Assembly: GCF_017745675.1 (NCBI RefSeq)
Contig: NZ_JAFLJM010000006.1
Coordinates: forward strand, 186,001 to 250,000
Reading direction: 5' to 3'
From: Alkalihalobacillus sp. BA299
GTDB taxonomy: Bacteria; Bacillota; Bacilli; Bacillales; Bacillaceae_F
DNA length: 64,000 bases
A model generated the notes under the pieces. It was not told where the DNA came from. It did no database searches and worked only from the letters and a program-made list of their open reading frames with translations. Positions 27,700 to 37,514 of the stretch are shown piece after piece. Numbering within the stretch: position 1 is the first letter of the stretch; each line of letters starts with the position of its first letter. The translations under genes and the position numbers were made by a program.

Positions 27700-28175
27700 T
27701 AGTAACCCCTCCTATTTCAATCTTTAGTATAAGGGAAGACAAGAAAAAAATCCATACAATCCATAGGTCTTCTCTCGATTGTCTATGCATTGTCAAATTT
27801 TAAATTTAGGTCTTCCACTGCTGTAAAGAGTTGTCACCTATACTTTTTAATTGCATAGGATATCATAACTAGTGTAGAGGTCGTCGTTCATGATTATCGT
27901 CATTCGAAGGTTTTCCTAGGGCCCTTTTGATGACGTTTATCATAAATGGAGGTTGAACTCATGTGTAAATTTGTTTCTCATCTTTTAAATTAATGTGACA
28001 CCTGCTGTTTCATTAATTTTTTTTAAAGCGATGAGATGCCAAATGACCGTTGAGTTCGCCTCTTTTTCATTGGTTTAACTTCCTTTATAGGTATGGACAT
28101 TACTTTATATATTACCCATAATAATATTACCAATCTCTTTTAGGAATATCCAACCAATGAGGAAGGGACAAAGAA
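27700..28175. other. Long gene-free gap with a large imperfect hairpin
   Basis: No credible gene. The segment 27948-28062 folds into a co-linear series of helices: GAGG/CCTC and GAACTC/GAGTTC at the base, ATTTG/CAAAT, CTCATC/GATGAG, and AAATTAATG/CATTAATTT at the top, followed by TTTTTC. Ten codons, MCKFVSHLLN, with a TGGAGG box lie within the left arm but are not convincing as a gene. It may be an untranslated RNA, a large terminator or a decayed palindromic element. Confidence 0.45.
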
Positions 28176-29195
28176 ATGTCATACATAGAAACAAAACGAA
28201 ACATTTTAAAAGGAAAGGTCGCCCAACTTTATCTGTTTATCGGTGAGGAGCGATTTTTGGTCGAAGATTTAATTCAGTCGATTATGGCACAAACATTAAC
28301 AGATGAAGAGCTTGATTTTAATTTATCGACGTATGAACTAAGAGAGACCCCGATTGATGTAGCCATAGAAGATGCTGATACACTACCCTTTTTAGGATCG
28401 AAACGTGTAGTAATTGCTAAGGATGCTTATTTTTTAACTGCACAAAAAGATGAAAATAAAATAGACCATAATTTGAAGTTACTGGAAACCTATATTCAAA
28501 ACCCCGTTCAAGCAACCGTGTTTATTGTAACGGCGCCATTTGAAAAGTTAGATGAACGCAAAAAAATAGTAAAATCATTGCGGAAACAAGCTGAAGTCGT
28601 TGATACGAAAGATTTTGATGAAAAGATGCAGAACGAATGGTTAAAGGAACAAGCGGAGAGTCATTCGATTGAGTTAACGAAAGCTGCCAAAGAAAAGCTC
28701 GTGCAATTATTAGGTGGAAATTTATTAATGCTCGTCAATGAAATCGAGAAGCTTTCTTTATATGTGGGTGAGCATGGTACGGTTGATGAAACGATCGTTG
28801 ATCAACTTGTCGCTAAAACAGTCGAACAAGACGTGTTTATGCTAATTGATCATATTATCCATAAGCGAATTGAAAAAGCGTTAGAAATTTATTTTGATTT
28901 GATGCGGCAAAAAGAAGATCCGATTAAGCTTGTAGCTTTATTGGCTCGTCAAGTGCGAATCATTTATCAAGTCAAAGAGCTAATGAAAAGAGGTTATTCG
29001 CAGCAACAAATTGCAGGACAAATTAAAATTCATCCGTACGTTGCAAAATTGGCCGGACAACAAGGAAAGGCGTTTCAAGAGGCAACGTTATTCCGTTTAT
29101 TAGAGAGACTCGCGGAGACGGATTTCAAAATTAAGAGTGGACAAGTCGATAAACATTTAGCAATTGAACTTTTATTAATGGAATTTCACCGCTAA
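28176..29195 (+). CDS. holA: DNA polymerase III subunit delta
   Basis: 339-residue clamp-loader subunit (YqeN) that opens the beta clamp. FIGEERFLVEDLI near the N-terminus and the C-terminal RQVRIIYQVKELMKRG block are family-typical. It is a stand-alone gene between yqzM and rpsT, as in B. subtilis. Confidence 0.93.
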   Translation: MSYIETKRNILKGKVAQLYLFIGEERFLVEDLIQSIMAQTLTDEELDFNLSTYELRETPIDVAIEDADTLPFLGSKRVVIAKDAYFLTAQKDENKIDHNLKLLETYIQNPVQATVFIVTAPFEKLDERKKIVKSLRKQAEVVDTKDFDEKMQNEWLKEQAESHSIELTKAAKEKLVQLLGGNLLMLVNEIEKLSLYVGEHGTVDETIVDQLVAKTVEQDVFMLIDHIIHKRIEKALEIYFDLMRQKEDPIKLVALLARQVRIIYQVKELMKRGYSQQQIAGQIKIHPYVAKLAGQQGKAFQEATLFRLLERLAETDFKIKSGQVDKHLAIELLLMEFHR

Positions 29196-29231
29196 TAAAT
29201 AAATTTACGACATCAAAGATAAATAAAAATA

Positions 29232-29269
29232 AAAAACGGAGAAACTACGTAGAGTTCCTCCGTTTTTTA
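29232..29269. terminator. Bidirectional terminator between holA and rpsT
   Basis: AAAAAACGGAG and CTCCGTTTTTT pair, with an inner AACT/AGTT step. A second A/T palindrome, AAAAAAGTTAACTTTTTT, follows nearer rpsT. Confidence 0.8.
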
Positions 29270-29314
29270 CCTTAAAAAAGTTAACTTTTTTAAATCTTTT
29301 AGCCGATCATTCGA

Positions 29315-29581
29315 TTATGCAGAAACTTCGTTTAATTGCTTTTGTAAACGAGACTTTTGACGAGATGCTGCATTTTTATGAATAAGACCTTTGCTTGCTG
29401 CTTTGTCAAGCTTTTTAGCAGCTGTAACAAACGCTTCTTTCGCTGCTTCTGCTTCGTTAGCTGCAACTTTAGCTTCAAAGTTCTTGATAGCTGTACGAAG
29501 AGCAGACTTTTGAGAAGCGTTTTGCACACGGCGCTTGTCGTTAGTTTTTACACGTTTAATCGCAGATTTAATGTTAGGCAT
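29315..29581 (-). CDS. rpsT: 30S ribosomal protein S20
   Basis: 88 residues, [21 protein letters not shown] ... [12 protein letters not shown], highly basic and helical. ATG 29581 follows GGGAGGTGAAAGG. The longer frame adds 28 residues foreign to S20. Confidence 0.97.
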   Translation of the reverse strand: MPNIKSAIKRVKTNDKRRVQNASQKSALRTAIKNFEAKVAANEAEAAKEAFVTAAKKLDKAASKGLIHKNAASRQKSRLQKQLNEVSA

Positions 29582-29673
29582 TCCTTTCACCTCCCTGATG
29601 CAACCTTCACAACAGTGAATAAGTACAACAAACAGCATTCTATCAAAAACCATGAATAATTGCAATAGAAGAA

Positions 29674-29704
29674 TGAAAAGCTTCTTGTCGGGTAACCTAT
29701 TTTA
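29674..29704 (+). promoter_or_regulatory. Candidate sigma-G promoter of gpr
   Basis: TGAAAA (29674-29679), 18 nt, TATTTTA (29698-29704) resembles the forespore sigma-G pattern. gpr is sigma-F/sigma-G-dependent in B. subtilis. The repeat at 29728-29839 would then lie in the leader RNA. Confidence 0.3.
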
Positions 29705-29727
29705 AAAAGGTTCACTAAAAAATGTGA

Positions 29728-29839
29728 GTTCAAAAAGGAGGCAAAAAGAGCCGAGAAGATCGAGGCGGCGAAGCTTCGAGCAGCACAGAAGTGAGCCAAC
29801 GAAGAGATTCGACAGCTATTTTTCCCGGACTTTTTGAAC
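29728..29839 (+). repeat. MITE-like repeat, copy A
   Basis: 112-bp element with perfect 10-bp terminal inverted repeats GTTCAAAAAG / CTTTTTGAAC. The interior (GAGGCGGCGAAGCTTCGAG; GCCAACGAAGAGATTCG; CCCGGACTT) matches copy B at 42355-42496 read in reverse, except for a ~30-bp segment present only in B. It lies just before the gpr ribosome site. It is non-coding. Confidence 0.8.
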
Positions 29840-29863
29840 AACCTCTAAAAGGAGGTCCTCTCT

Positions 29864-30988
29864 GTGACGGACAAAAACTTAGACCTAAGCATGTATAATG
29901 TACGAACAGATTTAGCAGTAGAAGCCCATGAAATTTTACAAGAAGAAGAACAAAAAAAAGCACCGACTAAAGAAAGAAGAACGATTGAAGGTGTTATAGT
30001 TAAAGAACGTGAGGAAGATGGTATCAAAATAACTAGAGTTGAAATCACTGATCAAGGAGCTGAGCGGATAGGTAAAAAAGCAGGTCGTTATTTGACGTTT
30101 GAAACGCATGGCATTCGACAAAAAGATACGGCCCTTCAAGAAAAAGTAGAATCTGTTTTTGCTCGGGAGTTTAATCTATTTTTGAAAGAACTCAATATTA
30201 CAAATGAAGCGAGCTGCCTCGTTGTTGGTTTAGGGAACTGGAATGTTACACCAGATGCCTTAGGTCCAATTGCAGTCGAAAACCTTCTCATTACTAAGCA
30301 TTTATTTGCCTTAGCACCTGAACAAGTAGATGATGGCTTTCGTCCAGTCAGTGCAATAGCACCAGGGGTAATGGGACTTACAGGAATCGAAACGAGTGAT
30401 ATTATCCACGGGGTGATAGAAAAAACAAAGCCTGATTTTGTCATTGCTATTGATGCACTGGCTTCTCGGTCGATCGAACGGGTTAATACGACGATCCAAG
30501 TATCGGATACGGGAATTCATCCTGGGAGTGGTGTCGGCAATAAACGGAAAGAATTAAGTCAGGAAACGTTAGGCATTCCTGTTATTGCAGTAGGTATTCC
30601 GACGGTAGTTGACGCGGTATCAATTACAAGTGACACTATCGATTTTGTATTGAAACACTTTGGCAGAGAAATGAAGGAAGGCGGGAAGCCGGCGAGAGCT
30701 CTAACACCAGCTGGGATGACGTTTGGTGAGCAACGGAAGCTTACGGATGATGACTTACCAGGCGAATCTAAACGCCAAACCATCTTAGGGATGATCGGAA
30801 ACCTAGAAGAAGAGGAGAAGCGACAATTAATACGTGAAGTATTAGCTCCACTCGGACATAATTTAATGGTCACACCCAAGGAGATTGATGTATTTATCGA
30901 TGATATGGCAAATGTTATTGCAATGGGGTTAAATGCAGCGCTCCACGGTGAAGTTGATCAGGAAAATGTAGGTGGATATACACATTAG
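29864..30988 (+). CDS. gpr: Germination protease GPR
   Basis: 374-residue zymogen protease that degrades small acid-soluble spore proteins during germination. The N-terminal [14 protein letters not shown] stretch contains the autoprocessing region, so about 15 residues are removed on maturation. [14 protein letters not shown] and DALASRS are conserved catalytic-core blocks. The start is GTG 29864 with GGAGGT 8 nt before. It shows the organism is a spore former. Confidence 0.95.
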   Translation: MTDKNLDLSMYNVRTDLAVEAHEILQEEEQKKAPTKERRTIEGVIVKEREEDGIKITRVEITDQGAERIGKKAGRYLTFETHGIRQKDTALQEKVESVFAREFNLFLKELNITNEASCLVVGLGNWNVTPDALGPIAVENLLITKHLFALAPEQVDDGFRPVSAIAPGVMGLTGIETSDIIHGVIEKTKPDFVIAIDALASRSIERVNTTIQVSDTGIHPGSGVGNKRKELSQETLGIPVIAVGIPTVVDAVSITSDTIDFVLKHFGREMKEGGKPARALTPAGMTFGEQRKLTDDDLPGESKRQTILGMIGNLEEEEKRQLIREVLAPLGHNLMVTPKEIDVFIDDMANVIAMGLNAALHGEVDQENVGGYTH

Positions 30989-31027
30989 ATGATAAACAAT
31001 TTTACACAACATAATAATTTCAATTTG

Positions 31028-31062
31028 CAGTTGCTATTTACTAAGTAGCAACTGTTTTTTTG
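31028..31062 (+). terminator. Terminator after gpr
   Basis: CAGTTGCTA and TAGCAACTG form a 9-bp stem, followed by TTTTTTTG. Confidence 0.85.
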
Positions 31063-31168
31063 TACAGATGAGGAGTGCTGATAAAGATGAGCGCTCTTTG
31101 TTTTTTTGGTTCTATTCAAGAAGGCTTGTACATAGTTTGTGTTAAGAGCAACTTGAAAGGGTGGGATT

Positions 31169-32344
31169 ATGAGGAGAAACCGATTCCATGGTTTAACCAT
31201 CTCAATAAATCGGACAAGTCTAAGGAAGATCGCGGTTTCTATTATCGTTGGAATGATGGCAGTGTTTATTTTTACTGGAATGCTTACATCTATGGATCCA
31301 GGTTATGGGATGGCCTCTTCGACGGTTCACAGTTGGACAACGCAAATGAAAGGTGAAAACCTCGTTTATTTAATGGGGATGGAAAATAAATACTTTCAAC
31401 AAGCATTACCAGAGAACAGTAAACCACCGAATATATCGAGCATCGCATTTGAGCTTACAACGAGCATAAATCCAGATGATCCTAGAAGTTTACTTGGACG
31501 AGAGTTACCTGGATTTGCTTTGTTTGATGGGAATATCGTCGTTGCCGGTGAAGGATCGGACTACACCAATATGCCAATTGAATCGGCACCACCAATGGAA
31601 GTACTGATGGCAGAACGCGAGGCAGCAACAACCTCGTTTGAGAAGTTGGACAAGCCAAAAGATCAACAAACACAGCCAAAAATGACTACAGGAGATAAAA
31701 AAGTAGTTCATATTATTCATACCCATACACGTGAAGCGTTTTTACCTGAATTAAAAGGAGTTAAGAGTATAGATGACGCATGGCATTCAGAAGTGAATAT
31801 TTCACTTGTAGGAGAACGGTTAGGGCAGTCACTTCAAAGTCAAGGAATTGGTACAGATGTTGATAAAACGGATATCCAAAGCGTACTAAATGAACGTGAA
31901 TGGAAATATCACCAATCCTATGATGCTTCTCGTGAAATTGTTAAGGAAGCGATGGCTGGAAACGACCAACTTGAATTTTTCTTTGACCTTCATCGCGATT
32001 CCCTTCTAAAGGATAAGACGACAGTAACGATCAACGGTGAGCATTATGCACGGATCTACTTTGTGATCGGAAGAGATAATCGCAATAAAGATCATAATTT
32101 AAAATTAGCCAAAGATTTACACCATCGGTTAGAGAAAAAATACCCTGGTTTAAGTCGAGGGGTTGTTGAAATGGGAGGAATTGGAAGGGATGGAGTTTAC
32201 AATCAAGATTTATCAAATAACTCAATTTTAATCGAGTTTGGTGGAGTCGAAAATTCTGTGGAAGAAGCGTTCCGCTCTGCCGATGCGTTTGCTGAAGTAT
32301 TTGGCGAATTTTACTGGGAACAAGCTAAAGTTTCTACAGACTAA
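31169..32344 (+). CDS. spoIIP: Stage II sporulation protein P
   Basis: 391-residue mother-cell amidase/endopeptidase that works with SpoIID and SpoIIM to remove septal peptidoglycan during engulfment. An N-terminal membrane anchor (residues 20-40) precedes the SpoIIP amidase domain, with HIIHTHTREAF, DLHRDS and IEFGGVEN as metal and catalytic blocks. A sigma-E-like pair (TTCTATT ... CATAGTTT) is visible about 35-65 bp upstream, a weak match. It follows gpr as in B. subtilis. Confidence 0.94.
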   Translation: MRRNRFHGLTISINRTSLRKIAVSIIVGMMAVFIFTGMLTSMDPGYGMASSTVHSWTTQMKGENLVYLMGMENKYFQQALPENSKPPNISSIAFELTTSINPDDPRSLLGRELPGFALFDGNIVVAGEGSDYTNMPIESAPPMEVLMAEREAATTSFEKLDKPKDQQTQPKMTTGDKKVVHIIHTHTREAFLPELKGVKSIDDAWHSEVNISLVGERLGQSLQSQGIGTDVDKTDIQSVLNEREWKYHQSYDASREIVKEAMAGNDQLEFFFDLHRDSLLKDKTTVTINGEHYARIYFVIGRDNRNKDHNLKLAKDLHHRLEKKYPGLSRGVVEMGGIGRDGVYNQDLSNNSILIEFGGVENSVEEAFRSADAFAEVFGEFYWEQAKVSTD

Positions 32345-32396
32345 CTACTACAGCAGATACCTGACCCAAGAACGATTATACTGAGGAGGATGAAGG

Positions 32397-32795
32397 ATGA
32401 CCAAATTTTTACTGAGAACATTCTTTATTTTATCTGTTTTACTATTTGGCGTTCTCTTTGGAATTCATCAAGCAAATGAAGGAACATTAAGTCTATTTGG
32501 TAAAAATGAAGGAGCACATCCGATAACAGTACCATCCTCCTCCCCTGATCAAGGAGAGCAGAAACAAGAAGTGACGTTCAAACAAGCCGTCCCTGCTCCA
32601 GAAAAGGATCAACTGGTTGAAAAACCAGAAAATTCAACAAAGGATTTAGAGGATAAACAGCAATTAGCAGCAGATGTTGGTGCGTTTAACTTTTATTCCG
32701 AGCTCGGTTCAAATATAGGAGAACTATTAGAAATTGTCGTATATCATACAGTATCAGCAATTACTAGTATGATAGATGGGTGGTTAAATAATTAG
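32397..32795 (+). CDS. yqxA: YqxA family protein (DUF3679)
   Basis: 132 residues: a signal-anchor (FFILSVLLFGVLFGIHQANEG), a variable Pro/Glu-rich linker and a C-terminal amphipathic helix pair. The LLFGxxxGxxQAN pattern and position after spoIIP identify YqxA. Function unknown; it is co-transcribed with spoIIP and probably made in the mother cell. AGGAGG is 7 nt before the ATG. Confidence 0.85.
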   Translation: MTKFLLRTFFILSVLLFGVLFGIHQANEGTLSLFGKNEGAHPITVPSSSPDQGEQKQEVTFKQAVPAPEKDQLVEKPENSTKDLEDKQQLAADVGAFNFYSELGSNIGELLEIVVYHTVSAITSMIDGWLNN

Positions 32796-32841
32796 TTGAA
32801 GATTTAAAATCATTAATATTGTCACAAATCAGGGAACGACT

Positions 32842-32966
32842 GTCACTAGCAATTGTAAGTATTTTTTCTATGTTGATTTTTGCAAAGCTAGTGACCAAGT
32901 GTTCTGTGCATTACCATTCAATAAAAATTAGGGGCATAAATCAGACTGTGGTTTATGCTCCTAATT
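32842..32966. terminator. Two hairpins in the yqxA-lepA gap
   Basis: GTCACTAGC (32842-32850) / GCTAGTGAC (32887-32895) is a 9-bp perfect stem. AATTAGGGGCATAAA (32926-32940) / TTTATGCTCCTAATT (32952-32966) is a 15-bp stem with one G-T pair. The second is T-rich downstream only on the minus strand, so rightward termination is uncertain. The rest of 32796-33124 shows no gene. Confidence 0.5.
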
Positions 32967-33124
32967 AGTGTGTTATTTATCCCGTTAAACTAGCGCTAAG
33001 AAATTTCACATTATTTTTTTCTCACCGACACCTAAACCTAAACTCCTTTATATTTCGATAGAGTATATTTTTCGCTATTTTAACGATAAATCTTTTTTTT
33101 CTACGATGACAGTTCACTACGTTA

Positions 33125-33153
33125 TTGAAGGAAGGGCAACACATTGGTATAAT
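33125..33153 (+). promoter_or_regulatory. Sigma-A promoter of lepA
   Basis: TTGAAG (33125-33130), 17 nt, TATAAT (33148-33153). The start would be about 25 nt before the lepA ATG. Confidence 0.7.
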
Positions 33154-33185
33154 CAAACTTAGTGCATATAGGAGTGATAATAACT

Positions 33186-35024
33186 ATGAATAATGAACAA
33201 CGTTTAGCGCGCAGATCGAAAATAAGAAACTTTTCGATTATTGCTCATATTGATCATGGAAAATCAACGCTAGCTGACCGCATTTTAGAGAAAACGAGTG
33301 CGTTAACACAACGAGAAATGAAAGAACAAATTCTCGATTCAATGGACCTAGAGCGAGAACGTGGTATAACGATAAAATTAAACGCAGTACAGCTTACTTA
33401 TAAAGCAAGTGACGGTGAAGAATATATTTTTCATCTTATTGACACACCAGGTCACGTCGATTTTACGTATGAAGTTTCACGAAGTCTTGCGGCTTGTGAA
33501 GGTGCTCTATTAATTGTTGATGCAGCACAAGGAATTGAAGCGCAGACACTTGCAAACGTTTATTTAGCTTTAGATAATGACTTAGAAATTTTACCTGTCA
33601 TTAATAAGATCGACTTACCCAGTGCTGAACCTGAACGGGTAAAAAAAGAAGTTGAAGATGTTATCGGACTAGATGCATCTGATGCTGTGCTTGCGTCTGC
33701 AAAAAATGGTATTGGGATCGAAGAAATTTTGGAGCAAGTTGTTGAAAAAGTCCCAGCTCCATCAGGTGATCCTGATGCGCCGTTAAAAGCATTAATCTTT
33801 GATTCCTTATACGATTCGTATCGTGGTGTCATTGCTTATATTCGAATTATTGAAGGAACGGTAAAACCTGGCCAGAAGATTAAGATGATGGCAACAGGAA
33901 AAGAGTTTGAAGTAAATGAGGTTGGGGTGTACACACCGAAACCAACTCGTCGCGATGAATTAACAGTTGGTGATGTAGGGTTTTTAACAGCATCTATTAA
34001 AAATGTAAGTGATTGTCGCGTAGGGGATACAGTGACACTTGCAGATAACCCTGCAGATGCCCCACTTCCTGGTTACCGTAAAATGAATCCGATGGTATTC
34101 TGTGGTATTTATCCAATTGATACGGCCGACTATAATGATCTACGTGAAGCGTTAGAACGTCTACAATTAAATGATGCTTCATTACAATTTGAGCCCGAAA
34201 CCTCACAAGCGTTAGGCTTTGGTTTCCGTTGTGGTTTCTTAGGTCTGTTACACATGGAAATTATTCAAGAGCGTATTGAAAGAGAGTTTAATATTACGAT
34301 CATTACAACTGCGCCGAGTGTAGTTTACCACGTGTTCAAAACAGATGGAGAAATGATTGATATTGACAATCCATCTAAAATGCCAGATCCGCAAAAAATT
34401 GAACGAATTGAAGAACCATACGTAAAAGCCAAAGTAATGGTTCCAAATGATTATGTTGGAGCGGTCATGGAACTGTGCCAAGGTAAACGTGGTATTTTTA
34501 TCGACATGCAATATTTAGATGAAAATCGTGTCTCGATCGTTTATGAAATTCCGCTATCTGAAATTGTTTATGATTTCTTTGATCAGTTAAAATCAAATAC
34601 AAAAGGGTATGCTTCGTTTGATTATGAGTTAATTGGTTACAAGGAATCAAAGCTTGTGAAAATGGACATTTTATTAAACGCTGAAAAGGTAGATGCGTTA
34701 TCTGTCATTGTTCACCGCGACTCAGCTTATGAACGTGGAAAGATTATCGTTGAAAAGCTGAAAGAACTTATTCCTCGTCAACAATTTGAAGTCCCTGTTC
34801 AAGCGAGTTTAGGACAAAAGATTATTGCTCGTTCAACGATTAAAGCGATGCGTAAAAACGTTTTAGCGAAGTGTTACGGGGGAGACATTTCTCGTAAGCG
34901 TAAGCTTCTTGAAAAACAAAAAGAAGGTAAAAAGCGGATGAAGAGTGTCGGAAGTGTCGAAGTTCCGCAAGAGGCATTTATGGCTGTTTTACGTATGGAT
35001 GACTCAAATTCTTCGAAATCGTAA
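33186..35024 (+). CDS. lepA: Elongation factor 4 (LepA)
   Basis: Ribosome-associated translational GTPase of 612 residues. G motifs are [14 protein letters not shown] and NKID, followed by EF-G-like domains and the LepA-specific C-terminal domain ending in [19 protein letters not shown] 33186 ([10 protein letters not shown]) is chosen because AGGAGTGAT precedes it; the ATG at 33162 adds eight residues not found in homologues. Confidence 0.96.
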   Translation: MNNEQRLARRSKIRNFSIIAHIDHGKSTLADRILEKTSALTQREMKEQILDSMDLERERGITIKLNAVQLTYKASDGEEYIFHLIDTPGHVDFTYEVSRSLAACEGALLIVDAAQGIEAQTLANVYLALDNDLEILPVINKIDLPSAEPERVKKEVEDVIGLDASDAVLASAKNGIGIEEILEQVVEKVPAPSGDPDAPLKALIFDSLYDSYRGVIAYIRIIEGTVKPGQKIKMMATGKEFEVNEVGVYTPKPTRRDELTVGDVGFLTASIKNVSDCRVGDTVTLADNPADAPLPGYRKMNPMVFCGIYPIDTADYNDLREALERLQLNDASLQFEPETSQALGFGFRCGFLGLLHMEIIQERIEREFNITIITTAPSVVYHVFKTDGEMIDIDNPSKMPDPQKIERIEEPYVKAKVMVPNDYVGAVMELCQGKRGIFIDMQYLDENRVSIVYEIPLSEIVYDFFDQLKSNTKGYASFDYELIGYKESKLVKMDILLNAEKVDALSVIVHRDSAYERGKIIVEKLKELIPRQQFEVPVQASLGQKIIARSTIKAMRKNVLAKCYGGDISRKRKLLEKQKEGKKRMKSVGSVEVPQEAFMAVLRMDDSNSSKS

Positions 35025-35055
35025 CTACTTTTTTGTATAATCATCAGTAGATTAG

Positions 35056-35082
35056 ACCGCAGGCTAAATCCTGCGGTTTTTT
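35056..35082 (+). terminator. Terminator after lepA
   Basis: ACCGCAGG and CCTGCGGT form an 8-bp stem followed by TTTTT. Confidence 0.85.
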
Positions 35083-35160
35083 ACCAATTTTAAGGAATAG
35101 TCCCCCTTCTTAGATCGGATAAAAAGCTAAAAATTTTTTGTAATAGAAAGTAGGAAGACG

Positions 35161-36303
35161 ATGCCAACTGCAATTTATGTTCATATTCCATTTTGTGAAC
35201 ACATCTGCCACTATTGTGACTTTAATAAAGTGTTCTTACATGGACAGCCTGTCGATGAATATGTATCTGCACTTGATATTGAAATGAAGGAAGCGGCCAA
35301 GCGATTAAAAGCGCCAATTGAAACGATTTACATCGGAGGAGGAACACCGACGGCTTTATCTGTCCAGCAATTAGACAAGGTGTTAACAAGTTTACATCAA
35401 CATTTTTCATTATCAGGGCAATTAAAGGAATGGACGGTTGAAGTGAATCCGGGTGGCATAACAGACGAGCAACTTAACGTTTTAAAAGAGTATGGTGTAA
35501 ATCGGTTAAGTATCGGTTTGCAGACGTTTGATCCCATTTTATTAAATAAAATTGGGCGTACGCATAAGCCTGAAGATATATATAAGACCATCGAACGAGC
35601 GAGGCGAAAAGGGTTTAGTAATCTGACTGTTGATCTAATGTTTGGGCTTCCGACACAAACGATGCACTCGTTTGAAGATACATTAATTAAAGCTTTTACA
35701 TTAGAAATAGAACATTTTTCTGCTTATTCTTTAAAAGTCGAAGAAAAAACAGTTTTCTATAACCTCCTTCGTAAAGGAAACCTACCACTTCCGTCAGAAG
35801 ATGAGGAAGCTACGATGTATGAGCTATTAATCGATCAAATGGACGAGCATGGCTATCGTCAATATGAAATTAGTAATTTTGCAAAGCAAGGTTATGAAAG
35901 TAAACATAACCTCATCTATTGGAATAATGAAGAGTATTTTGGATTGGGTGCCGGTGCTCACGGTTATATCGATGGTGTTCGGTATGCAAACATTGGGCCT
36001 GTACAAAGGTATATTCAATCAATAAATGAAACGAAACAAGCTAGGATAGAAAGTCACCAGTTAAGTAAAAGTGAACAGATGGAAGAAGAGATGTTCATGG
36101 GATTACGAAAGCTTGATGGTGTAAGCCTTGAAAAATTTAAAAAGCGTTATGGAATAGACGTACTGGAAGTTTATTCTAAACAAATTGCAACATTGCTAGA
36201 AAGACAGTTAGTTTCAATTGATCACAACAGAATAAAGCTAACAAAAAAAGGGGTTTTTTTAGCAAATGAAGTGTTTGAACAATTTTTAGCAGTGGGTAAC
36301 TAG
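35161..36303 (+). CDS. hemW: Radical SAM family heme chaperone HemW
   Basis: 380-residue radical SAM protein. C12-x3-C16-x2-C19 binds the 4Fe-4S cluster (FCEHICHYCDF), and IGGGTPT binds SAM. The family was long annotated as coproporphyrinogen III oxidase HemN, but this short HemW form binds and inserts heme. It lies between lepA and hrcA, as in B. subtilis. Confidence 0.92.
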   Translation: MPTAIYVHIPFCEHICHYCDFNKVFLHGQPVDEYVSALDIEMKEAAKRLKAPIETIYIGGGTPTALSVQQLDKVLTSLHQHFSLSGQLKEWTVEVNPGGITDEQLNVLKEYGVNRLSIGLQTFDPILLNKIGRTHKPEDIYKTIERARRKGFSNLTVDLMFGLPTQTMHSFEDTLIKAFTLEIEHFSAYSLKVEEKTVFYNLLRKGNLPLPSEDEEATMYELLIDQMDEHGYRQYEISNFAKQGYESKHNLIYWNNEEYFGLGAGAHGYIDGVRYANIGPVQRYIQSINETKQARIESHQLSKSEQMEEEMFMGLRKLDGVSLEKFKKRYGIDVLEVYSKQIATLLERQLVSIDHNRIKLTKKGVFLANEVFEQFLAVGN

Positions 36304-36369
36304 TTGACAAAAAAACTCCTTTTTGTTAATTTTATTTTAGATTTAGCACTCGAACCTATAGAGTGCTAA
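36304..36369 (+). promoter_or_regulatory. hrcA operon promoter with CIRCE operator
   Basis: A perfect CIRCE, TTAGCACTC-N9-GAGTGCTAA, occupies 36343-36369, 15 bp before hrcA. TTGACA at 36304-36309 is the likely -35; the -10 is weak (around 36326-36332). HrcA binds CIRCE and represses the heat-shock operon. Confidence 0.95.
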
Positions 36370-36384
36370 CAGAGGTGATTTGGG

Positions 36385-37416
36385 ATGTTGACAGAACGGC
36401 AACTTTTAATTTTGCAGGCAATCGTTGATGATTATATTCGTTCTGCAGAGCCGGTCGGTTCGCGCAGCATTTCAAAACGTGAGGACGTTGAGTATAGCGC
36501 AGCGACCATTCGTAACGAAATGGCTGATTTAGAGGAACAAGGCTATATCGAGAAACCGCATAGTTCTGCTGGACGAATTCCGTCGCATAAGGGGTATCGC
36601 TATTATGTTGATCACTTGTTAATGCCTCATCGTTTGACTGGTGCTGAAATTGAAAAGGTGGAAACTTTATTCTCGAATAAGAAAGAAGAAGCCGAGCAAG
36701 TTATTCAACAGTCAGCGAAAATTTTGTCACAAGTTACGAGCTATATTTCAATCGTTTTAGGTCCTGAAATGTTTGAGGCTTGTTTAAAGCATGTTCAAAT
36801 TATTCCGCTTTCAGACCGTAAAGCCGTGTTTATTCTCGTGACAGATACGGGACATGTTGAGAATTTTTCGATTACAATTCCAGAAGGGATGAATCCTTCA
36901 GAGATGGAAAAAGTCGTCAATATCTTAAATGACCGTTTAAAAGGAGTACCACTATATCAATTACGGGAAAAATTAAACAGTGAAGTTGCAAGTATTTTTA
37001 AAGAGCACCTTAACAATTACAAAGAAATTTTAAAAATGTTTCAACTAACGTTTGAAACAGACCGAAATGATAAGGTATTTTATGGTGGCAAAACCAATTT
37101 ATTAACACAACCAGAATTCCGAGATGTAGAGAAAGTTAGACACCTTTTGAACATATTGGAAGAAGATACGCTTGTACAGCAAATCTTTCGTTCTGAGTCA
37201 TCAGGAATCCAAGTGAAAATTGGTCACGAAACAAATATTGATGCTCTTGAAAATTGCAGTATTATTACAGCCTCTTACTCAATTGGTGGAAAACATATGG
37301 GTACTGTAGGGATCCTCGGTCCTACAAGAATGGAATATCGTCGGGTCATTGGACTCGTTGATTATATTTCTAAAGATTTAACGAAATTATTAACTCACTT
37401 GTATCAAAGAGGGTAG
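36385..37416 (+). CDS. hrcA: Heat-inducible transcription repressor HrcA
   Basis: 343-residue repressor with an N-terminal winged helix (MLTERQLLILQAIVDDYI; SAATIRNEMADLEEQGY) and a GAF-like dimerisation core. It binds the CIRCE immediately upstream and is itself the first gene of the class I heat-shock operon. Confidence 0.96.
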   Translation: MLTERQLLILQAIVDDYIRSAEPVGSRSISKREDVEYSAATIRNEMADLEEQGYIEKPHSSAGRIPSHKGYRYYVDHLLMPHRLTGAEIEKVETLFSNKKEEAEQVIQQSAKILSQVTSYISIVLGPEMFEACLKHVQIIPLSDRKAVFILVTDTGHVENFSITIPEGMNPSEMEKVVNILNDRLKGVPLYQLREKLNSEVASIFKEHLNNYKEILKMFQLTFETDRNDKVFYGGKTNLLTQPEFRDVEKVRHLLNILEEDTLVQQIFRSESSGIQVKIGHETNIDALENCSIITASYSIGGKHMGTVGILGPTRMEYRRVIGLVDYISKDLTKLLTHLYQRG

Positions 37417-37434
37417 GAATGGTAATATTGACAA

Positions 37435-37464
37435 TTAGTTGTGGGGATGTTTTCCCACAGCTAA
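37435..37464 (+). other. Hairpin between hrcA and grpE
   Basis: TTAGTTGTGGG and CCCACAGCTAA form an 11-bp stem with one G-T pair. There is no T run, so it is not a terminator. In B. subtilis the hrcA-grpE spacer is an mRNA processing site that stabilises the downstream transcript, and this hairpin is a candidate equivalent. Confidence 0.5.
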
Positions 37465-37514
37465 AAGTCATGTCATTCTAAATTATGACTTTATAATTAC
37501 GGGAGGTGAACAGG

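Noticed and set aside
27961..27993. A ten-codon gene MCKFVSHLLN with a TGGAGG box
   Set aside because: It is contained in the left arm of a large hairpin; the box and frame may be accidental to the palindrome.
29587..30139. Several minus-strand frames over the repeat and the start of gpr
   Set aside because: Ser/Phe-rich shadows of gpr and of the non-coding repeat, without ribosome sites.
31075..31356. A 93-codon frame overlapping the start of spoIIP
   Set aside because: Most of it is spoIIP in another frame; the translation has no family features, and spoIIP itself has a better start.
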